A stretch of 64,000 bases of DNA. Source: an uncultured Aquimarina sp. (GTDB lineage: Bacteria > Bacteroidota > Bacteroidia > Flavobacteriales > Flavobacteriaceae). Shown here one piece after another: positions 16,686-22,772 of the stretch. The number at the start of each line of letters is the position of its first letter. The stretch's first letter is position 1. The stretch covers positions 124,001 through 188,000 of the forward strand of contig NZ_CANMED010000003.1 in assembly GCF_947496855.1 (NCBI RefSeq). Reading direction: 5' to 3'. The notes below the pieces were generated by a model, which saw nothing but the letters and a program-made list of their open reading frames with translations, had not been told where the DNA came from and made no database searches. A program made the position numbers and the translations under genes.

Positions 16686-17141
16686 TCAAGTATTAGTCAA
16701 TTGTTTTATCTCACTATTTATTTTTCCTATCCAATTTTTGTCAGTAGGGTCTACAATAATCACTTTGAAATTAAATCTCTCGCTTTCAATTCCGACACCT
16801 TTTAAATCATCAATGTGTAAGTCAAAATCAAATGCTGGCGGATATTTGGATGAATTAATATTTCGAGATTTTAAGATTTTTCTATTTTCTACTTGGTTTA
16901 CTATTCTGTTGACTTTTATTCCATAATATTTTAAAGTCCACCTTATCTTTCTTTTAGTTCGAAATGATGTTGTATAGATATGAATATTATGTCCTTGACT
17001 TTGTAGATCAGAAATCAATTCACGTGTTCCTTTCCTTATTTCCTCAATTCCAAATAGTTTAGCAATTCTGTTTCTCTTTTCCGTTTCGAATTCTTTTCCA
17101 TTTGGAATTAACGTACTGTCGAGATCAAAACTTATATTCAT
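16686..17141 (-). CDS. HAD-superfamily phosphatase-like protein, 151 aa
   Basis: Haloacid-dehalogenase fold. Motif I is FDLDSTLIP (residues 5-13), with the nucleophilic and acid/base aspartates DxD; motif II is HIYTTS; a late acidic motif HIDDLKGVG (about 110) supplies the metal-binding Asp residues. A conserved Lys (motif III) in the middle is plausible at KILKSR. Small stand-alone HADs act on phosphorylated metabolites or nucleotides; the substrate here is unknown. It directly abuts the stop of the membrane-protein gene (17142). Confidence 0.75.
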   Translation of the reverse strand: MNISFDLDSTLIPNGKEFETEKRNRIAKLFGIEEIRKGTRELISDLQSQGHNIHIYTTSFRTKRKIRWTLKYYGIKVNRIVNQVENRKILKSRNINSSKYPPAFDFDLHIDDLKGVGIESERFNFKVIIVDPTDKNWIGKINSEIKQLTNT

Positions 17142-17456
17142 TTAATCAATTGTCTTTGTCATTGCAATTACCATCATTATTCCGATATACAAAAAAGGAA
17201 TTGCAGTTAAAATAATCCAAATTAGATTGTTTTTTAAGTCAGACTTATGCTTAGAAAGCAAAATTATTGTATTAATAAATGACCAGAAAACTCCGCCATA
17301 AAAGATAAGTATTGAAATCATATTACCATACTGATAAATCCAAGTTCCACGATATGGCCAAACCAAAAATTTCAATAACATAGCACCTAGGCAAATTCCG
17401 ATAATGAGGATCCCGCGATTTTTAGTCCAGTTAATATTTTTGAGCTTAACTTTCAA
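17142..17456 (-). CDS. Small membrane protein, about 104 aa
   Basis: The open frame extends to 17657 but its first 67 codons run through attC B11 and a class-A repeat, so they are not a natural start. The first in-frame start after the GTTGGGTAAC box is a TTG at 17456, giving MKVKLKNINWTKNRGILIIGICLG. Three hydrophobic segments follow (about 14-32, 43-63 and 78-98). No family was recognised. First gene of a three-gene cassette with the HAD and zinc-ribbon genes. The choice of start is inference. Confidence 0.55.
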   Translation of the reverse strand: MKVKLKNINWTKNRGILIIGICLGAMLLKFLVWPYRGTWIYQYGNMISILIFYGGVFWSFINTIILLSKHKSDLKNNLIWIILTAIPFLYIGIMMVIAMTKTID

Positions 17457-17463
17457 TTTTGTT

Positions 17464-17621
17464 AGATGTTGGGTAACGGTCTTGTGTATGAAACGTAGCG
17501 TATAAAAAGACACTAACTTTTCGGATTTAGCACGAGCCGAATTTTTTATTTTTATGTTTAATTTTCTTTTTAAATATAACCAAATAAAAAATTTGGCGTA
17601 CTTCGTAAATATACAAAAACC
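17464..17621 (-). repeat. attC-like element B11, truncated
   Basis: GGGTAACGGTCTTGTGTATGAAACG...AAAAAGACACTAACTTTTCG...CCAAATAAAAAATTTGGCGTAC is homologous to B6 up to its inner palindrome. The right third present in B6 (TTTAGCACTTATTAGCTATG...) is missing, and class-A copy A6 begins at the break. Confidence 0.65.
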
Positions 17622-17623
17622 TC

Positions 17624-17777
17624 CCGCTGCCGCTAGTTTGTAACTAGTGTGCACCACAAACCTATGTTAAACAACATAAAAAACAACCATAAGATACAAA
17701 AACTTATAGTTGTTATATATATGCATTATCACCACTAGTCACACCTGTCTGCCTCGGGCGGAGATTAGCGATATCGG
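17624..17777. repeat. Class-A MITE/BIME-like repeat, copy A6
   Basis: Left CCGCTGCCGCTAGTTTGTAAC, core AACAACCATAAG...CTTATAGTTGTT, right CACCACTAGTCACAC...GATTAGCGATATCGGGG. The right terminal repeat is interrupted by about 20 bases (CTGTCTGCCTCGGGCGGAG), a GC-rich palindrome unlike its surroundings. The copy truncates attC B11. Confidence 0.7.
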
Positions 17778-17785
17778 GGGTAGTA

Positions 17786-18547
17786 CTAACTTTTATCCTT
17801 CATAAACGGGCTATCAAAAGTTTTCCATTCAGTAGTTTTTAATGATTTACCGTCTATATTCATTGGTGTAAATCTAACCTTATATTGACCCTTCCGATCA
17901 AAAGTAAATGCGCCAGCACACATTCCATGTCCAACGTATAAGTGTCCATTCCTTTCTTTTATATAGAATGTAGTTTTACTATTAAGATTCATAACTTCCG
18001 TTTTATACCAGGTTTCGGACGTTAATTTGTTCTTTATTTTAAAAATAGCATTTGCACTAGGTCCACAACCATAATATTCGACTTCTGTTTTTTCGTATTC
18101 GAGGCTCAAATTTAAGTTCAGGCTAGCTAAGGATTTTTCTTCTGCAGTCTTCCAGAATACTCTTTCGTTTTCTTTTTTCTCTGGATTCCACTGTTTCATT
18201 TGATTTATTTCTCGTTCTGTTTGATCAGCATATTTTAAATAATAGGTAGTATTTGGTTTTAGTTCTTTAGATGGACAAAAAATGGCTTGTGTTAATTCCA
18301 TTTGTCCTTTTAATATTTCTTGAAGATTTAATACAACTAATTCTCCTCCTTCACTTTCAAGATAAACTACCCTGTTCTTAAAACTATTAATTGTTTCTTG
18401 GCTAAAGGCGTAACCTTGGATAATGAACATTGAATGTAAGCCTATTTCTTTTGTTTCTGGAAAGAACTGCATTCCGCTACCAGCACATTCTGCAAATGCT
18501 GATTTGATTCCGAACGTCAGGAATAAAATAAAGATTATTTTTTTCAT
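17786..18547 (-). CDS. Secreted hypothetical protein, 253 aa
   Basis: Signal peptide MKKIIFILFLTFGIKSAFA, with cleavage before ECAGSGMQFFPE. The mature protein is beta-rich, with four cysteines visible (ECAG, FCPS, YGCG and HGMCAG), and shows YLKYADQTEREINQ and KFRFTP-like strands that could form Ig-like domains. No family was recognised. No intact attC adjoins it: class-A copy A6 lies 8 bases past its stop, and a 21-bp tandem repeat lies upstream of its start. Confidence 0.6.
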   Translation of the reverse strand: MKKIIFILFLTFGIKSAFAECAGSGMQFFPETKEIGLHSMFIIQGYAFSQETINSFKNRVVYLESEGGELVVLNLQEILKGQMELTQAIFCPSKELKPNTTYYLKYADQTEREINQMKQWNPEKKENERVFWKTAEEKSLASLNLNLSLEYEKTEVEYYGCGPSANAIFKIKNKLTSETWYKTEVMNLNSKTTFYIKERNGHLYVGHGMCAGAFTFDRKGQYKVRFTPMNIDGKSLKTTEWKTFDSPFMKDKS

Positions 18548-18654
18548 AAAGTTAGTTTTCTAACTTTTATCAAATATCGTTCCGTTGATATCCTTCCTGA
18601 AAGAAGTATATCAATTAAATCTAAACCTTATCATCTCAACGAGTGAATTAGATT

Positions 18655-18765
18655 CAACTTTTAATGTTTTTTATACTGTTTTGAGTATTTTTTACTCGAT
18701 TTTGAATGTTTTTCATTCAAAGTTGAATGTTTTTTACTCAATATTGGATCTTTTTTATTCGAGTG
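18655..18765. repeat. 21-bp tandem repeat, five copies, each self-complementary
   Basis: Consecutive 21-base units such as TTTTGAATGTTTTTCATTCAA, TTTTGAGTATTTTTTACTCGA and AGTTGAATGTTTTTTACTCAA. Each can fold into a small hairpin, and compensating changes (GAGT...ACTC against GAAT...ATTC) keep most pairings. On the plus strand they fall in a 66-codon open frame giving a 7-residue repeat (NVFYSIL-like), which I do not consider a gene without further support. Confidence 0.7.
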
Positions 18766-18783
18766 CAAGTGAATTATATTCAT

Positions 18784-18822
18784 AAAAAAACCAAAAAGAC
18801 GCTATAAAGAATCTTTTTGGTT
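18784..18822 (-). terminator. Rho-independent terminator of the 150-aa gene
   Basis: AACCAAAAAGA (18789-18799) pairs perfectly with TCTTTTTGGTT (18812-18822) around a 12-base loop. On the minus strand it is followed by seven Ts. It lies 68 bases past the stop at 18890. Confidence 0.85.
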
Positions 18823-18889
18823 GCTATCACTGGATTTTCTGCTATTGAACGGCTTATACCATTTCTCATACGAAATTAGTGAACTGGTA

Positions 18890-19342
18890 TTATTTTTTAG
18901 AAAATCGCTGTTTTAAATCCTCATAAATCGGTTTTGCACTGGTCACTCCCTTTTTATTCGCTTCTTTTACTTGTCCGTAGTATAATAAAGCAGCTTGTAA
19001 GGCCTCGCTACCGGCTAATAATCGAGTATCATCTACATCAGAGAATAATTGTTCCAGAATGTTAGCAATGGGTGTTAATTGTGATACCACAGTTTCATCT
19101 TTTAGAAACTCATCTTTATCCATATAACTGGGCATAAACTCCGGATTGGTGTCCGAATACGATTTTACCTTTTGTACCGTAGGTAAGGATTTATTACCCA
19201 TTTTGAATAATCCTGAACGTTCTGCAGCTGTTAGTGCCTGTAGAAAAGGCGCGAGTATCGTTTTGCATTCTTGTAATTTGGTAGTTACCTCATCTATTGT
19301 TTCTTGAGGTATTACTACACTAATTTGGTTTTCTAATCCCAT
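18890..19342 (-). CDS. Hypothetical helical protein, 150 aa
   Basis: Starts MGLENQISVVIPQETIDEVTTKLQECKTIL and appears entirely helical, with no signal peptide. It resembles a family of about 150-residue uncharacterised proteins found in many Bacteroidota (phrases such as FLQALTAAERSGLFKMGNKSLPTVQKV). It has its own terminator and no attC-like flank, so it may be a chromosomal gene rather than a cassette, or part of DNA inserted into the array. Confidence 0.65.
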   Translation of the reverse strand: MGLENQISVVIPQETIDEVTTKLQECKTILAPFLQALTAAERSGLFKMGNKSLPTVQKVKSYSDTNPEFMPSYMDKDEFLKDETVVSQLTPIANILEQLFSDVDDTRLLAGSEALQAALLYYGQVKEANKKGVTSAKPIYEDLKQRFSKK

Positions 19343-19462
19343 AGGTTTAATTTTTAATGATTACTATTCTTATTATTTGTGCTCTTTAAAAAAAGCTACT
19401 ATAAGAAAGTGTAATGAGCATTAGAATTGTTACCAGTGATTTTAGTTTTTTTTTATAAATCG

Positions 19463-19508
19463 ATTGTAGGATGAATGTAAAATGTGTAACCTTTTTTAGG
19501 ATGAGACA
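19463..19508 (+). mobile_element. IS3-element right-end remnant
   Basis: ATTGTAGGATGAATGTAAAATG followed by TTTTTTAGGATGAGACA matches the right end of the complete IS3 copy (12010-12059) with a few changes. No transposase precedes it, so it is a stranded end. Confidence 0.7.
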
Positions 19509-19554
19509 CACTTATCACGTATTCTTGTGTGGCACGGAATGCAATTCCGCGCTA

Positions 19555-19692
19555 TCACATCCGCGTGATCGGGTTTTCGATTTCTCTTCGAGTAACCATA
19601 CTCGTTAAAAACTCATTACAAACAAATCGCTTAAATTCTTCACTGTATCTAGACTGCCATTTCGATGATGAAGTCTTTGAATATCTTTCCAT
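19555..19692 (-). pseudogene. Truncated IS3 orfA fragment
   Basis: On the minus strand an ATG at 19692 opens MERYSKTSSSKWQSRYSEEF, continuing to TRREIE. This is almost residue for residue the first 40 residues of OrfA at 10689, after which it diverges and stops. The outer left inverted repeat (TGTCTTGTCCTGAAATAGG, ending at 19732) is intact. The rest of the element is lost and the break lies near a REP-like hairpin. Confidence 0.85.
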
Positions 19693-19732
19693 CTTATTAC
19701 ACTTTTGTGTAAACCTATTTCAGGACAAGACA

Positions 19733-19859
19733 CGTGTATGGCTCAGTTGCGTTGGCTAGAATTAAGTTAGCAAAATAGAACGAACCAGAGGAAATTCCAA
19801 AGGAATTTCCAAGTAGGCGATAATCAAGCAATTGATTATACACGTCTTTGTTACCTGCA
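19733..19859 (-). repeat. attC-like inverted repeat B12 (complete)
   Basis: Arms CGTGTATGGCTCAGTTGCG and GCAATTGATTATACACG with the inner palindrome GGAAATTCCAAAGGAATTTCC. GTTACCTGCA (19850-19859), after the Mrr-like gene, is the perfect complement of TGCAGGTAAC (20750-20759) before it. The IS remnant ends exactly at its left edge (19732). Confidence 0.78.
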
Positions 19860-19862
19860 GTA

Positions 19863-20717
19863 TTATTTTCTTTTATGTTCTACAATCAAACCACTCTCTG
19901 AAAAAGTAAATATCCTTTCTTCAAATATTGATTTCATAATTAACCAAACCTGATCAATCAACTTGAAGTTAATGTTTTTGCTAGTATCAATTTCTATTAG
20001 CTGACCTGTTAAGATAATTTGATCCATTTTTACAGAATTTTTAGAGCTTTTATTTAGAAGGTTAGCATTCTGAATTGGAAATTGCTTTGTGATTATTTTG
20101 TTTAATTTATTTTGACGATTAACTTCATTTCTAAATTCGTTCACATACTTTAATAAAGGAATTTCTGTCTTATTTTCTAAAATCACAAAGTAATTATAAT
20201 AGTCCCATTCATCTCTGATTTCTATAATTCGATCATTCCCAATACTTACGCTCAAAATTTGAGGTCTTTTTATAAGTATTTTAGCATTAAGAAGTAAATC
20301 TGCAATATGAATCTCTTTAGGACTTTCACTAAAGTCTTTTTCGTCAGCTTCTCTTAATTCAACAAGTCCAATATTATATTCTCGAGCAAAATCAACAGAA
20401 TCTCTAGTAAATCCACTTTTTGAAACTATAACACCTTTATCGATTTGAGCATCTTGAATAATACTTAATACTTTCATTACAGTATCTTTATTTACTTTTT
20501 TCTTTAAGTATTTGCATTCAATTGCTGTTCGAATCTGATTTACTCCGTTAGATTGAAGGGTTAAAACATCTATTTGATGAGAGTTACCTGATTTTCCAGT
20601 TACTTTACAACTATTTCCATAACCTAAAATTGTTACACCAAATTCCTTACCTAACGTTTCGTAGATGTATTTCGTTATAGCTTCGTATTCTCTCCAATCA
20701 AGGCTATCTTTTTTCAT
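19863..20717 (-). CDS. Mrr-like restriction endonuclease, 284 aa
   Basis: PD-(D/E)XK nuclease of the Mrr_cat type at the N-terminus. A predicted helix (WREYEAITKYIYETLG) precedes the catalytic Asp50 in SHQIDVLT and Glu67-Cys-Lys69 in RTAIECKYLKKK; KGVIVSKSGFTRDSVDFAREYNIGLVEL is the typical C-terminal part of the fold. Residues 130-284 form a separate domain of unknown function. Mrr proteins cut methylated DNA, but whether this one does is unknown. No methyltransferase partner adjoins it in the same cassette. Single-gene cassette with perfect 10-base complementary boxes. Confidence 0.8.
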   Translation of the reverse strand: MKKDSLDWREYEAITKYIYETLGKEFGVTILGYGNSCKVTGKSGNSHQIDVLTLQSNGVNQIRTAIECKYLKKKVNKDTVMKVLSIIQDAQIDKGVIVSKSGFTRDSVDFAREYNIGLVELREADEKDFSESPKEIHIADLLLNAKILIKRPQILSVSIGNDRIIEIRDEWDYYNYFVILENKTEIPLLKYVNEFRNEVNRQNKLNKIITKQFPIQNANLLNKSSKNSVKMDQIILTGQLIEIDTSKNINFKLIDQVWLIMKSIFEERIFTFSESGLIVEHKRK

Positions 20718-20749
20718 CTATTGCGCTTAATGTAGTTGCTGGTGAATAT

Positions 20750-20950
20750 TGCAGGTAACGTCTAGGCTATGGTTAGTACGGGATTAAAAGGAACTGACCT
20801 TTCGATTAAGCACTTAGCCAAATCTTTTTATTTTGTTTTATCTTTTTTGTTCTAAAGCCAAATCAAAAGATTTGGCGGACTTGGTAAATATGACTAAATT
20901 TTGGGTTAAGCACCAAACCCGTATTAACTATAGCCATTGTTGTAAACCGT
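20750..20950 (-). repeat. attC-like inverted repeat B13 (complete, long form)
   Basis: GGCTATGGTTAGTACGGG faces CCCGTATTAACTATAGCC (16/18 complementary), with further GCACTTAGCC and GCACCAAAC flanks and an inner GCCAAATC...GATTTGGC palindrome. GTTGTAAACC (20939-20948) complements GGCTTACAAC (22715-22724) at 9 of 10 positions, bracketing the OLD-family gene. Best reference copy for the long subtype. Confidence 0.8.
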
Positions 20951-20952
20951 TT

Positions 20953-22701
20953 TTATTCATTAGGCTCATTTACTGACTCATCTATTTCAGCTTGTGTAAA
21001 TTCGGTTGTTTTTTCAGTTTCTCCGCAAATCATATTTATAAAATTCAATATTGGAATATCTTCATTTAACTCAATAGTATTTGCATATTCAAATGCCGAT
21101 AAAGGTTTTCCTTTGTCTTTGTCGTATTGATAATTATGGGAACTTTCAAAGTCATATACAGAAACATATCTTTTTGATAATCCGTTTTGAAGTAGATTTC
21201 CATTAGCCACTTCATTCCATATATTTTGATTTAATGTCCAAGCAGAATTATTTTTTGGAGAGCCATCTTTATTGGTTTTAACTGTATATGTTAAAGCTCC
21301 TTCCTCATTTGTCGATTTACTATAATTATATCGTGTATCACTATCGTGAATTATGTGTTGTTTTATATTAAAATGATTGAAAATTTTTTGAAAGAAGGGG
21401 ATATTATTTTTTGAGCCAGTATTAACTACAAAAATATCTTTATTTGGAAATTTTCTTTCCAATATCTCTCTCACTACAATAGCTTCTGTATCTCCTTCTA
21501 CTAATATTACTTCATTTGAAAAGAACGACTCACAAATATTTGGGTCGAAGCGATTAATCATTTGTACTTTATTTTTTATTTCTTCTGAAGAAGAAAATAA
21601 ATCATCTCCAACTTGATATAATTTGGTTGTTGCATCTGACTCTCTAATTAACCTTACTAAAGTAGTATGTGGTTTTGAAATGTCAATCAATGAAGGGCTA
21701 TGAGATGCACAAATTATTTGGAAAGGCGAATTAGAACATAAATCGTATAGAACTTTTCTTAGAAGATTTATGGCTTTAGGATGTAGATATACTTCTGGCT
21801 CTTCAAAAAGAATTAAATATTCTTTTGATGTGTTTCCATCTTCGTTATTTGTAGGTAAATCATTTTTTACAATACCTAAAAAATTAAATAGAGCCTGCCT
21901 AATTACTCCGTGACCGTGATGTGAAAAATCTTGTTTAGTATCTGGGAATCTATCATCTTTAATGATTACTGAAAATTCTTTTTCAAGTGAAGTTGCTAAG
22001 TTAAACTCTTGCCCTTCTATTGGACTAATATCCAAAGTAAGGTTCGGGAAAATTTTTCTAAAATTATCATTAGCCTGTTCAGTTTTAGCTTTAATAACTT
22101 CGTTTGACAATATTCTTTCTTGTAAAAGTTCAACTTCGTTCATTACTTTTTGATAAGCTTCAACTTCATCATCTTTTAGGCTTTTCAATACACTTTTCTT
22201 GATAATGTCTTTAATGAAAGTAGTTAAATCTGCTGGTGTTGGAAAAGCAGGGATTCTAACAGGAGTTGGAGAGTGTTTTGTCAAATGCGGTTCTAAACCT
22301 CCAAATCCATTTTCTACGTAATCACCAACTTCAGGAGAAGGGTCAAACGTTTCTTTTTTTCCTTCTTCATCTATGTTTACCCAAGTCTTTCTAAATTTAA
22401 TTTCTCCGTTCTCGGCAACCCATTTGTCAAATCCTTTTTTCTCAAAAATGACATTGTCTCCTTCTTCCTTTAAGAATGTTGTTTTGATTTCTATAATGTT
22501 ATTTATGTCAAAACCCAAAAAGTCATTTAGAGTTGCTTTCTTCTTTGGAGTAATCATATATTCATAAGCAGACAACAATGATGATTTACCAGCATTATTC
22601 TGACCAAATAGAAAAATAATATCAGAGTCTTTTAAAGAAAGTGTAATTCCGTCACCTTTAATTGAACGAAAATTTTTAATTGTTATGTCTATTAATTTCA
22701 T
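20953..22701 (-). CDS. OLD-family ATP-dependent nuclease (AAA + TOPRIM), 582 aa
   Basis: N-terminal ABC/RecF-like ATPase with Walker A GQNNAGKSS (33-41), a signature region HHGHGVIRQAL (261-271), Walker B LILFEEPEVYLHP (296-308) and a switch His in CASHSPSLI (331-339). The C-terminal TOPRIM nuclease begins NEVILVEGDTEAIVV (396-410) with a metal-binding Glu, followed by HDSDTRYN. OLD nucleases include phage P2 Old and GajA of the Gabija system. No UvrD-like GajB helicase is adjacent, so this reads as a stand-alone (class 1-like) OLD nuclease, probably antiviral. Single-gene cassette between B13 and B14. Confidence 0.85.
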   Translation of the reverse strand: MKLIDITIKNFRSIKGDGITLSLKDSDIIFLFGQNNAGKSSLLSAYEYMITPKKKATLNDFLGFDINNIIEIKTTFLKEEGDNVIFEKKGFDKWVAENGEIKFRKTWVNIDEEGKKETFDPSPEVGDYVENGFGGLEPHLTKHSPTPVRIPAFPTPADLTTFIKDIIKKSVLKSLKDDEVEAYQKVMNEVELLQERILSNEVIKAKTEQANDNFRKIFPNLTLDISPIEGQEFNLATSLEKEFSVIIKDDRFPDTKQDFSHHGHGVIRQALFNFLGIVKNDLPTNNEDGNTSKEYLILFEEPEVYLHPKAINLLRKVLYDLCSNSPFQIICASHSPSLIDISKPHTTLVRLIRESDATTKLYQVGDDLFSSSEEIKNKVQMINRFDPNICESFFSNEVILVEGDTEAIVVREILERKFPNKDIFVVNTGSKNNIPFFQKIFNHFNIKQHIIHDSDTRYNYSKSTNEEGALTYTVKTNKDGSPKNNSAWTLNQNIWNEVANGNLLQNGLSKRYVSVYDFESSHNYQYDKDKGKPLSAFEYANTIELNEDIPILNFINMICGETEKTTEFTQAEIDESVNEPNE

Positions 22702-22714
22702 TGGTTGGTCAAAT

Positions 22715-22772
22715 GGCTTACAACGTTTAATGTAAAATGCGTTTTAATGCATTTTTACATAGTGTTATAGCC
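22715..22772 (-). repeat. attC-like inverted repeat B14 (short form)
   Basis: Minus strand GGCTATAACACTATGTAAAAATGC and GCATTTTACATTAAACGTTG: ATGTAAAATGC and GCATTTTTACAT pair almost perfectly around a TTAAAA-type loop, with AACA and CGTT cores outside. The layout is strikingly like Vibrio attC ends (TAACA...CGTTA). GTTATAGCC (22764-22772) is the perfect complement of GGCTATAAC (25325-25333). Confidence 0.8.

Larger units (their letters stand above)
18548..18889. other. Intergenic stretch with repeats and a terminator
   Basis: 342 bases upstream of the 253-aa gene. It holds the 21-bp tandem repeat (18655-18765), the terminator of the 150-aa gene (18784-18822) and a TTATACCATTTC...TGGTATTAT mini-inverted repeat near 18853-18890. 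No gene is supported on the minus strand. Confidence 0.5.
19343..19862. other. 520-base stretch with IS remnants, a REP-like hairpin and attC B12
   Basis: After about 120 featureless bases come the IS right-end remnant, a hairpin CACGGAATGCAATTCCGCGC (about 19533-19552), the inverted IS left-end remnant with its orfA fragment, and attC-like element B12. No intact gene is present. Confidence 0.6.

Noticed and set aside
17142..17657. 171-aa version of the membrane protein
   Set aside because: The first 67 codons are translated repeat and attC sequence upstream of the cassette boundary.
18585..18785. 66-codon plus-strand frame with a 7-residue repeat
   Set aside because: The repeat follows from the 21-bp tandem hairpins, there is no homologue I recognise, and the frame starts in non-coding sequence. 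Kept as a repeat only.
20953..22701. Gabija (GajA) call for the OLD-family gene
   Set aside because: No GajB-type UvrD helicase is encoded beside it; the neighbours are separate cassettes. Stand-alone OLD nuclease is the safer call.
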